Of a stretch of 64,000 nt of DNA, positions 8,691-17,905 are shown one piece after another (positions within the stretch are counted from its first letter, which is position 1; the number at the start of each line of letters is the position of its first letter). A program made the translations under genes and the position numbers. This DNA is from an uncultured Bacilli bacterium. Lineage in GTDB: Bacteria > Bacillota_I > Bacilli_A > RF39 > UBA660. Under the pieces are notes generated by a model. It was given only the letters and a program-made list of their open reading frames with translations. It was not told the origin of the DNA and searched no databases. The DNA lies in the NCBI GenBank assembly GCA_934096815.1, contig CAKOMY010000002.1, forward strand, positions 186,001-250,000, given 5' to 3'.

Positions 8691-9767
8691 ATGAAGATTG
8701 GAAAACTAAATATTTCTAAAAAAAATCTTATTATGATTGGTATTGTTGTTATTTTTGCTATAGGATGTGTTTTTATAGTCAACAAAGGTAGCAATAAAGG
8801 TTTATTTTATAATCCTGATAAAAATATAAAAATAGTTAAGTCAGAAGCTAGTAAAATAGAACTAGAAGATTATAATACAAATGAGTTTTCTATTAAAAAA
8901 CCAATAGGATGGAAAGTTGATACATTAGGTGATTATATTCATTATACAATTAAAGTATATAATCCAGAAAATCCTAATTATCAGTTTTTCTTTAATATGA
9001 AAACTGAGGGTTATAACAAATCTGAAGATGCGAAAAGATGGCAACAAAAATATTATCCTAATAATATGTTTGCTAAAACTAGTGTAATAGCTACTAAAGA
9101 TACTTTTGGTTTTTATAAAATATTTAATGACTTAGGTACTTTAAATAATACTAGTACATTTACATTTCCAACATTAACTGAATTTACAGTAATTGATAAT
9201 TTAGGCAAAGGCAGTTTAGGTGGAGATATGTTAAGGGCAACATTTAAAGATGCAAATGGTAAAGAAGGAGAAGGAATATTTACGGCTTATGTGTATGATG
9301 TTGGTACTTATTATGTGACAGAAAATATAATTTCGGGCAAAAAAATAGATATACAATATTTAAATGTTTATGATACTATTTTTATTACTGCACCTAAAGA
9401 CGAATTTATTGATTGGCAAGATACGTTAAATACTATTTGTTCTTCACTTAATTTTACCGACACATTTATAAATGGATTTAATAAACAACAAGATGCTGTT
9501 ATGAAGAATTTCCAACAAATTAGTGCAATAGGTAATCAAATAAGTGATGGTATAATGGATTCTTGGAATAAGAGAAATAAGTCTTTTGATATTATGAGTC
9601 AAAAACAAAGTGATGCAACTCTTGGTTATGAAAGAGTATATGATACGGAAACTAATGAAATATATAAAGCTTATAATGGATTTACAGATGATTATGATGG
9701 GGAAAGATATAAAGCTATAACTGATGATATGTACACACAAAAAACGAGTGGATATATAGAAAAATAG
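8691..9767 (+). CDS. membrane-anchored extracellular protein, paralogue 2
   Basis: A tandem paralogue of the gene ending at 8663, with the same layout: a short basic N terminus, one membrane segment (about residues 12-30), the GLFYNPD motif just outside the membrane, and a conserved C-terminal tail. The copies look roughly half identical in the middle and almost identical in the last 80 residues. The ATG has AGGAGGA upstream. Function unknown; the pair may form a heteromeric surface complex, which is inference from adjacency and similarity. Confidence 0.7.
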   Translation: MKIGKLNISKKNLIMIGIVVIFAIGCVFIVNKGSNKGLFYNPDKNIKIVKSEASKIELEDYNTNEFSIKKPIGWKVDTLGDYIHYTIKVYNPENPNYQFFFNMKTEGYNKSEDAKRWQQKYYPNNMFAKTSVIATKDTFGFYKIFNDLGTLNNTSTFTFPTLTEFTVIDNLGKGSLGGDMLRATFKDANGKEGEGIFTAYVYDVGTYYVTENIISGKKIDIQYLNVYDTIFITAPKDEFIDWQDTLNTICSSLNFTDTFINGFNKQQDAVMKNFQQISAIGNQISDGIMDSWNKRNKSFDIMSQKQSDATLGYERVYDTETNEIYKAYNGFTDDYDGERYKAITDDMYTQKTSGYIEK

Positions 9768-9776
9768 GATGATTAT

Positions 9777-10706
9777 ATGAATAGTAAAAAAATAATTTAT
9801 GTTGTTGGTGTATCTATCGTGTTTATTATTATTATTATTATTACTATTTTTATTACTAAAAATAGTAAAAAAGAATTAAATGATCATACACCACCGGAAG
9901 CAGTTTCAATAATTGATGTACTTAAGAAAAAATATCCTGATAAGGAGTATAATAAGATAAATAATGGTAAAATTTTAACAGAAGACACCTTATTTAATAA
10001 GTATTCATTTATAAGTAATAATTCTATATATATATTTAATCCTAGCAAATTAGATAGTGGCGAATTTGTTTACAAAAAAGTATATGATATAGATAAAAGT
10101 ATTAAGATTATGAATATTACTCCTGATGCTGGACCAGATATAAAGTTTTATGATTACAATGATACTATATATACATTACATGATAGTAATATAGATAATA
10201 AAATAAATGATAGTTATGATATGTATTTAAATGCTAATTATAATTTAAGTGATTATCTTAAATGGGAATATTCAACAGAATTTCTTGGTAAAAAGATTGA
10301 TTATGATTATATGTCTGAATATGTTTTTGTAAAAGATAATATTTTGTATAGTAAAAATTATGGTAGTGAAAAATATCCAACTATTCAAAAAATAAGTGGT
10401 AATTATGAAGGTGAAAAAATAATTAGAATATATAATGAGAGAATTCTTAAAACAGATAAAGGTTTTTATGAATTAATGAGTTACTTTGATAATGATTTAA
10501 ATAAAAGAATTATTACTACTGTAAAAATTAATATGTTAACTAGATATTATGATGAAATATTAACATTTACATATAAATACGTAGTGTTGAAAGATTATAT
10601 ATTCATACCGATAAATGATGTTATGGAAAATAGAGTAAGAGAATATTCAGATGATTATTACTTAAGTGGATTTAATTATATGAATGAGGTTAGATATGAG
10701 GAATAA
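9777..10706 (+). CDS. single-pass membrane protein of unknown function
   Basis: 309 residues with a strongly hydrophobic N-terminal segment (about residues 6-27, rich in Ile) and a long Tyr/Asp/Asn-rich extracellular part that looks like repeated beta strands. It starts nine bases after the second paralogue and belongs to the same operon. No catalytic motif is visible. The ribosome site is weak (GGATGATT). Confidence 0.6.
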   Translation: MNSKKIIYVVGVSIVFIIIIIITIFITKNSKKELNDHTPPEAVSIIDVLKKKYPDKEYNKINNGKILTEDTLFNKYSFISNNSIYIFNPSKLDSGEFVYKKVYDIDKSIKIMNITPDAGPDIKFYDYNDTIYTLHDSNIDNKINDSYDMYLNANYNLSDYLKWEYSTEFLGKKIDYDYMSEYVFVKDNILYSKNYGSEKYPTIQKISGNYEGEKIIRIYNERILKTDKGFYELMSYFDNDLNKRIITTVKINMLTRYYDEILTFTYKYVVLKDYIFIPINDVMENRVREYSDDYYLSGFNYMNEVRYEE

Positions 10707-11072
10707 TGGTAGGAGTGGAACATAGAGAAAATATTACTGTCAAATAATAAAATATACAATCATTCAAAAATAAAGTGCGATAGCAAATATCACAAATTTA
10801 AGCCTACATTATTTGTGAAATAGGAAATTATAGTTGGAAACTGAAAATAAAATAATATGTGTGTTTTTAAGATTGCCAGTTGTTGTAAATTGGTTTAAGC
10901 TATGTGTCAGTACTAATATAAAAATGCGTAAAAATCCATGTTATTATCTGATTAAACAACAATTTTATATTGAAATTAACATATGAAAAAAATAGTTTAA
11001 TATTTATTAGCTTATTTATTGATTTTTAAAATTTCAAATAATATACTTATACTAGTGAGAGGTAGGCTAGAA

Positions 11073-11277
11073 ATGACTAAGAAAAAAGATATACTGAAAA
11101 AGATATTAAAAAAGATGATTATATGAAAACTAAGCAGTTGGTTTTGAAAAGAGAAAATTAATTTATAAACTTCATTATTAGTAGTGAATTTGCAAGACTG
11201 CCAGTGAACACTTAACAACTGCAACTTTAGATAAAATCAATGATAACTATGCTGAATCACTATATAAATGTGAATAG
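11073..11277 (+). pseudogene. decayed small gene
   Basis: Reading across two apparent frameshifts and one stop gives a continuous, protein-like sequence beginning MTKKKD and ending with ATLDKINDNYAESLYKCE. AGAGGTAGG stands before the ATG. I do not recognise the family. The remainder of the 10707-11340 gap shows nothing else I can support. Confidence 0.3.
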
Positions 11278-11340
11278 AAAGTCTTTATGTTTAATTTTAG
11301 ATAAATGAACATATAATATAATGTATGCTACTAGAGTTAT

Positions 11341-11369
11341 TTGACTTTTCGTTAAAATTATAGTATACC
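11341..11369 (+). promoter_or_regulatory. promoter of the type III antitoxin RNA
   Basis: TTGACT at 11341-11346 and TATACC at 11364-11369 are exactly 17 bases apart. Transcription would begin near 11376, just before the tandem repeats. Confidence 0.6.
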
Positions 11370-11397
11370 TTTATGTACTTGAGATAGTACTCGAAGA

Positions 11398-11503
11398 AAA
11401 TGTTAGCCGCTCTTGGATGGTGCGGGTTATAAATTATTCCAGTCGCGAAATGTTAATCGCTCCCGGATGGTGCGAATAATAAATTATTCCGGTCGAAAAT
11501 GTA
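11398..11503 (+). ncRNA. tandem-repeat antitoxin RNA of a type III toxin-antitoxin system
   Basis: Two repeats of 50 and 49 bases (11398-11447 and 11448-11496) and the start of a third, each opening with AAATGT. Each unit can fold with an arm TTGGA/TCCAG in unit 1 and CCGGA/TCCGG in unit 2. The two paired positions that differ change on both sides, so pairing is kept. Unit 2 also has GAATAAT-AA-ATTATTC. Type III antitoxins are such repeat RNAs placed before the toxin gene; AAAU-like boundaries fit known ToxN-family cut sites. Family assignment is inference. Confidence 0.7.
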
Positions 11504-11540
11504 TAAAACTTCGTCAATAATGATGGAGTTTTATTTTGGT
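11504..11540 (+). terminator. leaky terminator between antitoxin RNA and toxin
   Basis: TAAAACT at 11504-11510 pairs with AGTTTTA at 11527-11533, followed by TTTT. Type III loci characteristically carry a terminator here that sets the RNA-to-toxin ratio. Confidence 0.55.
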
Positions 11541-11564
11541 TTATGATATATTTTCGGTGAAAGT

Positions 11565-12059
11565 GTGATTGTTTTGGAAATTAAAACGGGATACATTTAT
11601 CATATTAAAGATGATTTTTTTGATAAAATAAATGATAAAGGATTGATGATTAACCATGAAAATGGAAAGGCTAGACCAACATATTTTACTATTAAAGATA
11701 GAGATATTTTATGGTTTATACCATCAAGTAGTAAGGTATCAAAATATAAGCCAATTATTGAAAAGAAAATAAAAAAATATGGTAGTTGTAAATCTATAAT
11801 GATAAGTGAAATAGCTAATAAAAAATCTGTTATATTAATTCAAAATGCATTTCCTACTTTAGAAAAATATATTGATTATCCACATATTGTTGATGGAAAG
11901 CCATTAAAAGTAATTGATACATTAAAAAGTAAAATATTATACAACTTTAACTCATTACTTGCTATGAAGATACAAGGAACAAATTTATTCTTTACTGATA
12001 TTGATAAAATAAAAGAAAAAATGTTAAATGAGTTAGAAAATGATAAATTACATAAATAA
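11565..12059 (+). CDS. type III toxin, ToxN/CptN/TenpN-like endoribonuclease
   Basis: Cuts RNA, including its own antitoxin precursor, and would be held inactive by the repeat RNA upstream. 164 residues, the usual size. LWFIPSSSKVSKY (about residues 45-57) matches the F/Y-x-P-L-S-S-x-K-x-K core of ToxN-fold toxins, and SVILIQNAFPT (about 87-97) matches the second conserved strand. The start is GTG at 11565 (GGTGA four bases before) or TTG at 11574. The order promoter, repeat RNA, terminator, toxin is diagnostic of type III systems. The exact subfamily cannot be settled by eye. Confidence 0.7.
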   Translation: MIVLEIKTGYIYHIKDDFFDKINDKGLMINHENGKARPTYFTIKDRDILWFIPSSSKVSKYKPIIEKKIKKYGSCKSIMISEIANKKSVILIQNAFPTLEKYIDYPHIVDGKPLKVIDTLKSKILYNFNSLLAMKIQGTNLFFTDIDKIKEKMLNELENDKLHK

Positions 12060-12170
12060 AAAAGTGTTTCATATTTGTTTTTTTTAAAAGCTTTATCAAA
12101 TAAATATGGAATTAAATTTGCACTAATTGATAATTTGATGTAGTATACTATCTATAGTTGGAGGTTTAGA

Positions 12171-12836
12171 ATGGAATTTATTACTGAGGAAACTAATTTT
12201 GGACGTAAAGATATATTTTTAATTGATGGAAATGTTAGACTTAAAATGATGTTTGGTGGAAATGGTGATTTGTATTGGATAATTATGGATGGTAGTAAAG
12301 TAATTAAAAATATGTTGTTTACTGTTACACAGGAAAATGGTGCAGTATATTCGGCATTTCAAGATTTATTTGCTGATATAGAGAATATAAATGTTAGTAC
12401 TTATGATGATATTTTTAGTAATTGCTATGATATAAATAAATATAATCAAGAGATTCGTAATCGCATATATATAAATGATACCTTCCATTATGGGGAACTA
12501 TATGATAGAGATAATAAAATTATTACTTGGTGTAGTGATGAAGTAAGTCATAACGAGGCTAATACTTTAATGATTAGAAAAATGGATGATTGTTTTGAAA
12601 TAGAATTTATACCTAAATCTATTATATTTGGATTTTTAAATGGAACTACTAATGTTGGTGAAATAATGATTAAATTTTGTAATTCAGGCAGTTATTATGC
12701 TCCCTTTAATGTTATGTTTATGCGTTTATTTAATAAGTTACAAATAGCTGATGATGTTAAAGATTTAAAACATCAATTTTCTATAGAAGAATATATTTAT
12801 AACAAAAATAAAAGAAAAAGCTTGATAAAGAGATAA
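12171..12836 (+). CDS. uncharacterised soluble protein
   Basis: 221 residues, not recognised. The sequence looks like a mixed alpha/beta soluble protein without a signal peptide, membrane segment or obvious catalytic motif. A strong GGAGG precedes the ATG, and a TAGTATACT stretch about 30 bases upstream could be a -10 region, so it is probably transcribed on its own. It lies between the type III toxin and a helicase, in a stretch of accessory genes. Confidence 0.5.
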   Translation: MEFITEETNFGRKDIFLIDGNVRLKMMFGGNGDLYWIIMDGSKVIKNMLFTVTQENGAVYSAFQDLFADIENINVSTYDDIFSNCYDINKYNQEIRNRIYINDTFHYGELYDRDNKIITWCSDEVSHNEANTLMIRKMDDCFEIEFIPKSIIFGFLNGTTNVGEIMIKFCNSGSYYAPFNVMFMRLFNKLQIADDVKDLKHQFSIEEYIYNKNKRKSLIKR

Positions 12837-12953
12837 TCTATGTGATTACCTTTTTTAATTTTTATGTTAAAATTATACTTGTAAAACAAGAAATAATTAA
12901 ATGTTAAAATATCCAATTTTTAAATAAAAAGTAAAAAAATGGAAGTGATTTAA

Positions 12954-15659
12954 ATGAATAAAAGTTTAGATTTATATAAACATAATGAAGTAGCTTATAG
13001 AAAAATAGATGATGCTTATCAAAGAGGCAAAGATGTTGTCGGGATAGTTCATGCAACAGGTACTGGTAAAAGTTATCTTGCCTTAAATTTAGCATATCAT
13101 AATCAAAATAAAAAAGTTGTATATATAGTTCCATCAAATGGAATAATTGAACATTTGGAAAACATTATTAGAAAGTCCGGTTTAAATAAAGAAAAAGATT
13201 TTGCTAACGTTGAATTTAGAACCTATCAAAGTTTGATTAATTTATCTTTAAAAGAGATGGAAAATATCGATTGTGATTTATTAATTTTAGATGAATTTCA
13301 CCATTTAGGAGCACCAATATGGGGAGCTCGTACTAAAACATTTATTGAAACTCATCCAAACATTAAAATATTTGGAATGACAGCTTATACTATAAGAGAT
13401 AGAAATACTTCATATGAAAGAGATATGGCAAATCCAGAAACTGATGAATTATTTTCTAATAAAATAATAAGTAGATATGACTTATGTGATGCCATAATTG
13501 ATGGAATATTATCCCAAAATATAACTTATAAAACAAGTGTAATTGGTTTAGAAGAAATACTAAAAAAATTAGAGAATAAAACAAGTTCTTTAGGTCTAGA
13601 AGAAGAAAATAAAAAAGAATTAGAAATAGCTAGAAAAAGAATAACAGAAGCACCAAATATAAGTAAAATCATAAAAGAAACAATCCATTCAAATTCTAAA
13701 TTAATATATTTTTGTCCACCATTTTCAGAAAAAGGTGTCAACGATATTGAAGCAATTAAAAAAGAAGCAATAGAATGGTTTAAACAAATAACTGCTGAAG
13801 AAAATATTGTTTTTTATTCAACAACAAGTGAGATGGGAACTGATGGAAAGAAAAATAGAGAAGCATTTTACCAAGATGTAGATTTAAGTGGTAATAATGT
13901 AAGTAATAAATTAAGAGTCATGTTTGCTATAAATCAATATAATGAAGGTATTCATGCTCCAAATGTAGATGGAGTTATTATGGGAAGAGGAACATCATCA
14001 GATATTGTTTTCTTTGAACAATTAGGTAGAGCTTTAGCCGTTAATCGAAATAATAATCCTGTAATTATTGATTTAGCTGGAAATTATACTTATATGAATG
14101 AGCTTGAAAATAACATTAAGGATAGAATTAAAGAACAAAGTGAAAAAACAGGAAGAACAAACAAAAGAAAAAATATTCCTGAAGTTAAATTTAACATTGA
14201 AATCCAAAACATAGACATATTTAATTTCTTGAGTGATTATTACAAAAGAATTAATCGAACCTGGAATGATTATTATGAACTTGCCAGAAAATATTATGAA
14301 ACACATGGAGATTTAGAAATAACTCGAGAGTTTCAAACAAATGATGGAGTAAATTATGATCTAAATGGTAAGATAAATTTAGGCAGATGGATAACTAATC
14401 AAAGACAAAGATGCTTACCAGAAAGTGAACGAGGTAAATTACTTTTAGAAATAGGTATGAGATTTAAAAGGATACGATTTAGTTTACCTTGGAATGAGAT
14501 GTATATTTATGCCAAAAAATATTATGAAACACATGGAGATTTAGAAGTTCCTGCAAAATTTAAAACTAATGATGGAGCTACTTATGATCCAAATGGTAAA
14601 ATAAACTTAGGTCAATGGATAAGAAGTCAAAGACATTTATGTCATCCTGAAAGCGAACGAGGCAAATTACTTTTCCAAATAGGCATGAGATTTGAAAATA
14701 TAATATCAACTTTATCATGGAAAGAAATGTATGAATATGCTAAAAAATATTATGGAGCATATGGAAATTTAGAGATACCTCAAAAATTTAAAACCAATGA
14801 TGGAACTACCTATGATTCAAATGGCAAGATAAATTTAGGAAAATGGATATCAAATCAAAGACAAAAATGTTCTCCAAAAAGTGAGCAAGGTAAATTACTT
14901 TTACAAATAGGAATGCGTTTTGAATGCATAAAGGCTAAGTCTACTTTACCATGGAACGAAATGTATGAATATGTTAAAAAATATTATGAAGCATATGGAA
15001 ATTTAGAAATACCTCAAAAATTTAAAACGAATGATGGAGTAACTTATGATCCAAATGGCAAGTTAAACTTAGGTGAATGGATAGGAACACAAAGAAAGAA
15101 ATGCTTACCTGAAAGTGAACGAGGAAAATTATTATCTCAAATCGGAATGAGATTTGAAAATAAAAAATCTACTTTACCATGGAAAGAAATGTATGAATAT
15201 GCTAAAAAATATTATGAATTACATGGGAATTTGGAAATTCCTGCAACATTTAAAACCAATGATGGAAAAAATTATGATAATAATGGCAAAATAAATTTAG
15301 GAAGATGGATTGATACGCAAAGACAAAAATGTTTACCTGAAAGTGAACAAGGCAAATTGCTTTTACAAATTGGTATGAGATTTAATCTATTAAAAGACTT
15401 TAATCAAATAAAAAATATATGTTTAGAGCGTAAGATAGACACTGAATTAAATAAACAAGTTACACATGTAAGTGCACTGAAAGAATTTATAACTAAAATA
15501 AAATTAAGTGAGGAATTAGGAATAAATCTTACTGATGAAAATGGTAAACTAAATCAAATTTTCTATATTAATGATGAAGAATTTAAAGACAAATTTGGTT
15601 ATAGTGTTGAAGAATTAATAAGCAAATATAATTTAGATGATAAAAGTAAGTTAAGATAA
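12954..15659 (+). CDS. superfamily 2 helicase with five helicase-associated (HA) repeats
   Basis: A DEAD/DEAH-type helicase of 901 residues. Walker A is HATGTGKSYLA (about residue 34), motif II DEFH (about 114), motif III GMTAYT and motif VI QLGRALAV. The canonical final Arg of QxxGRxxR is not in its usual place. From residue 437 five repeats of about 76 residues follow, starting at 437, 513, 589, 667 and 743. Each has GxWIxxQR and CxPESExGKLLxQIGMRF and matches the helicase-associated domain, a probable nucleic-acid binder. The C-terminal ~90 residues are unique. Such proteins are common on mobile or plastic genome parts; the role here is unknown. Confidence 0.8.
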   Translation: MNKSLDLYKHNEVAYRKIDDAYQRGKDVVGIVHATGTGKSYLALNLAYHNQNKKVVYIVPSNGIIEHLENIIRKSGLNKEKDFANVEFRTYQSLINLSLKEMENIDCDLLILDEFHHLGAPIWGARTKTFIETHPNIKIFGMTAYTIRDRNTSYERDMANPETDELFSNKIISRYDLCDAIIDGILSQNITYKTSVIGLEEILKKLENKTSSLGLEEENKKELEIARKRITEAPNISKIIKETIHSNSKLIYFCPPFSEKGVNDIEAIKKEAIEWFKQITAEENIVFYSTTSEMGTDGKKNREAFYQDVDLSGNNVSNKLRVMFAINQYNEGIHAPNVDGVIMGRGTSSDIVFFEQLGRALAVNRNNNPVIIDLAGNYTYMNELENNIKDRIKEQSEKTGRTNKRKNIPEVKFNIEIQNIDIFNFLSDYYKRINRTWNDYYELARKYYETHGDLEITREFQTNDGVNYDLNGKINLGRWITNQRQRCLPESERGKLLLEIGMRFKRIRFSLPWNEMYIYAKKYYETHGDLEVPAKFKTNDGATYDPNGKINLGQWIRSQRHLCHPESERGKLLFQIGMRFENIISTLSWKEMYEYAKKYYGAYGNLEIPQKFKTNDGTTYDSNGKINLGKWISNQRQKCSPKSEQGKLLLQIGMRFECIKAKSTLPWNEMYEYVKKYYEAYGNLEIPQKFKTNDGVTYDPNGKLNLGEWIGTQRKKCLPESERGKLLSQIGMRFENKKSTLPWKEMYEYAKKYYELHGNLEIPATFKTNDGKNYDNNGKINLGRWIDTQRQKCLPESEQGKLLLQIGMRFNLLKDFNQIKNICLERKIDTELNKQVTHVSALKEFITKIKLSEELGINLTDENGKLNQIFYINDEEFKDKFGYSVEELISKYNLDDKSKLR

Positions 15660-15681
15660 TCTCTAGTTAGGTTATCTTTTT
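15653..15681 (+). terminator. terminator after the helicase gene
   Basis: AGATAA(T)C pairs with GTTATCT, with one bulged base, and runs into seven Ts. The stem begins inside the stop codon region. Confidence 0.6.
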
Positions 15682-15745
15682 TTAGTTTAATTTGTTATTT
15701 GTGTGTTATAATAAATTTGTTAAGATAAAAAAGGAGAAGATGAAA

Positions 15746-16477
15746 ATGGAAAATAGTAAAGTTGCGATTATAACAGGTGGAGCATCAGGTATTGGGCTTG
15801 CTACTGCTAAAAAATTAGCTGGCTATGGTGTAAATGTTGTTCTTGCAGATTGGAATGATAATGTTGAAGAAATTGCATCTAGTATAGGTGAAAATGCATT
15901 AGGAATTAAATGTGATGTTTCAAATGAAGAAAATGTTAAATCTTTAGTAGAAGAGACAATAAGTAAATTTGGGCATATTGATTACTTAGTTGCTAATGCT
16001 GGAATTGGTGGTGGACCAAATAAGGCTCATGAGGTTAGTTTAGAAGAATGGAATAAGGTTGTTGCTGTTAATCAAACAGGAATATTCTTAGCTAATAAAT
16101 ATGTTATTGCTGAAATGCTTAAAAATGGTGGCGGAAGCATTGTTAATACATCAAGTATGTATGGATTAGTAGGTACAACTATGAGTTTTGCTTATTCAGC
16201 TACTAAAGGAGCAATTAACCAAATGACTAGATCACTTGCACTTACTTATGCAAGAGATAATATAAGAGTTAATGCAGTTGCACCAGGTTATGTTGATACA
16301 CCAATTTTAAGTCAAGTTCCTGATGATATGAAAAAGGTTATGGCTAATCAAATGCCTATTGGAAGATTAGGAAAAGATAATGAAATTGCTAATTTAATTG
16401 TTTATTTATTAAGTGAAAAAGCATCATTTATAACAGGAGCTGTTGTTCCTATTGATGGCGGATACACTGCACAATAA
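15746..16477 (+). CDS. short-chain dehydrogenase/reductase (SDR)
   Basis: An NAD(P)-dependent oxidoreductase. Visible classical SDR motifs: TGGASGIG (cofactor), ADW after strand 2 (an Asp there favours NAD), NAG, catalytic Ser in NTSSMYG, YSATK (Tyr and Lys), PGYVDT and a C-terminal IDGG. About 244 residues, normal. The ATG at 15746 has AGGAG nine bases upstream; an ATG two codons earlier is only three bases from it, and the longer opening back to 15692 lacks a ribosome site. The substrate is unknown; 3-oxoacyl-ACP reductase or polyol dehydrogenase are both possible. Confidence 0.85.
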   Translation: MENSKVAIITGGASGIGLATAKKLAGYGVNVVLADWNDNVEEIASSIGENALGIKCDVSNEENVKSLVEETISKFGHIDYLVANAGIGGGPNKAHEVSLEEWNKVVAVNQTGIFLANKYVIAEMLKNGGGSIVNTSSMYGLVGTTMSFAYSATKGAINQMTRSLALTYARDNIRVNAVAPGYVDTPILSQVPDDMKKVMANQMPIGRLGKDNEIANLIVYLLSEKASFITGAVVPIDGGYTAQ

Positions 16478-16524
16478 TTTACTTGTAATTTTGTAAAAAT
16501 ATTAGTATAATTTATATATAGATT

Positions 16525-16577
16525 TAAAAAAAGTAGAAGTAAAGACGTTTTTAATGCGTTATATTTCTACTTTTTTT
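16525..16577 (+). terminator. terminator after the SDR gene
   Basis: A 13-bp stem AAAAAAAGTAGAA / TTCTACTTTTTTT flanks a 27-base loop and ends in the T-run. Confidence 0.75.
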
Positions 16578-16611
16578 AATTTCTAAATATAATAAATGGA
16601 GGAGATAAAAT

Positions 16612-16902
16612 ATGAATTGTTTAGAAATTGGAAGTATGTTGTTAATGTTAAGAAGAGGATATAATAACTGTTTTATAACTAATTATGAATTGTTAGACTA
16701 TATGTTAGATGAAGAATTAATTACTATAGATAATTGTATGATAGTTATGACAGAGAAGGGAAATGCTTATTTAGATGATATAGTTGAAAATAAGTATTTA
16801 TTACTACTTAGATATATTTCACCTGATCCGAATAAATTTAATGAAATGATTTTAAACAGACAAAATAATACTTCTAGTTTTGTAAAAAAATTAGTTAAAT
16901 AA
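16612..16902 (+). CDS. small protein, possibly a winged-helix fold
   Basis: 96 residues with an excellent GGAGGAG ribosome site. Residues 26-58 (ELLDYMLDEELI, then MTEKGNAYLDDI) resemble the end of a winged helix in which a T-E-K-G turn is common, but the similarity is short. No family recognised. It has its own terminator and seems to be a single-gene unit. Confidence 0.5.
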   Translation: MNCLEIGSMLLMLRRGYNNCFITNYELLDYMLDEELITIDNCMIVMTEKGNAYLDDIVENKYLLLLRYISPDPNKFNEMILNRQNNTSSFVKKLVK

Positions 16903-16907
16903 GAAAA

Positions 16908-16932
16908 TAAAGCACTGTTTATGTGCTTTTTA
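16908..16932. terminator. terminator between convergent genes
   Basis: AAAGCAC at 16909-16915 pairs with GTGCTTT at 16923-16929, followed by Ts on the plus strand. It overlaps the end of the GerM-like gene on the minus strand. Confidence 0.75.
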
Positions 16933-17844
16933 AATGTCATAAGAATTATAAAAATTATCGTCAATATAATAAACTATTTTGTTTATGGTATAGTTTTCTT
17001 TAATGGATAGGTTAAATGTATAAATAGTTTCTTCAATTAATTCCTTAGATGAAAAATTATTGCTATTTAAATTAAGAACAATATAGTCATTTTTAATCTC
17101 ATAAGCGGCTTTTTTTATATCTTTGATGTAACTAATTAAATTAGTGTTATAAACGCTTTTAGATGCCATTTCTTCAATAATAATTTTTATTTTATCATCT
17201 TGATTATTATTTACTAAAGTTATGGGAATATAGTAGTAATAGTCATCTTGTTTTGATAAATAAAATATAGTTGTTTTGGTAGTTCCAACAATATTATTTA
17301 CGTTAAACACTTTATTAATACCATAACTTCGATCTAATATGGGATCTATTAATTTATTATTTGGTAATTTAGTTAAAATATTTCCTTCAATATAAATAGA
17401 TAATTTATAATCGTTATTTAAACTAGTAATAGAATAAATTAGAGAAGAAATTAATTGATCAATTTTATTATCTGGAGTATTTAGTAGTTCTTTAGAAAAA
17501 TTTAGTTTAACAATATTATTATCGATATCAACAGATAATAATTTGGTATTTTTAGGTATTATAGGATTAAATCCTTCTTTTATATAATTTGATTTATTAC
17601 TATCAATTGTTAAATAGTTAACTATTTCTTTTATTTTATTAAGATTATCATTTTTATTTAAAATAATATTAACTCTAGCAACATAGTTATTCTGATCGAG
17701 TAAATAAATATAGGTTTCTTTATAATTTTTTTTGATATTATTTATTGTTTCTATTTTCTTTGTTGGAAATAAATAGACAATAAAAATAATTATAAGAGAT
17801 GATATAATAAGAAATATTCTTTTTTTAAGTTTATTTTTTAACAT
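16930..17844 (-). CDS. gerM: GerMN-domain protein (GerM-like)
   Basis: GerM-type proteins act in sporulation and germination, in B. subtilis at the SpoIIIA-SpoIIQ channel. An N-terminal membrane segment lies at about residues 9-26. The first GerMN domain spans about 55-165 and includes a GF-x-P-I-I-P-K-x-T-K-L-L-S turn. A second, more divergent domain spans about 180-295. B. subtilis GerM is a lipoprotein, whereas here no lipobox Cys is seen and the anchor appears to be a plain membrane helix. GGTGGAATT precedes the ATG. Next to gerE and a spoIIIAH-like gene, which supports a sporulation role. Confidence 0.8.
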   Translation of the reverse strand: MLKNKLKKRIFLIISSLIIIFIVYLFPTKKIETINNIKKNYKETYIYLLDQNNYVARVNIILNKNDNLNKIKEIVNYLTIDSNKSNYIKEGFNPIIPKNTKLLSVDIDNNIVKLNFSKELLNTPDNKIDQLISSLIYSITSLNNDYKLSIYIEGNILTKLPNNKLIDPILDRSYGINKVFNVNNIVGTTKTTIFYLSKQDDYYYYIPITLVNNNQDDKIKIIIEEMASKSVYNTNLISYIKDIKKAAYEIKNDYIVLNLNSNNFSSKELIEETIYTFNLSIKENYTINKIVYYIDDNFYNSYDI

Positions 17845-17871
17845 AATTCCACCATTTAATTATATGCAATT

Positions 17872-17905
17872 AAAAAAATATAAGTCGTTTGTTTGTCGAC
17901 TTATA
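17872..17905 (-). terminator. terminator of gerE
   Basis: On the minus strand TATAAGTCG and CGACTTATA form a 9-bp stem that starts at the gerE stop codon and is followed by TTTTTTT. Confidence 0.85.

Noticed and set aside
11012..11224. Minus-strand open frame before the type III locus
   Set aside because: No ribosome site; the plus strand carries a more convincing decayed frame in the same place.
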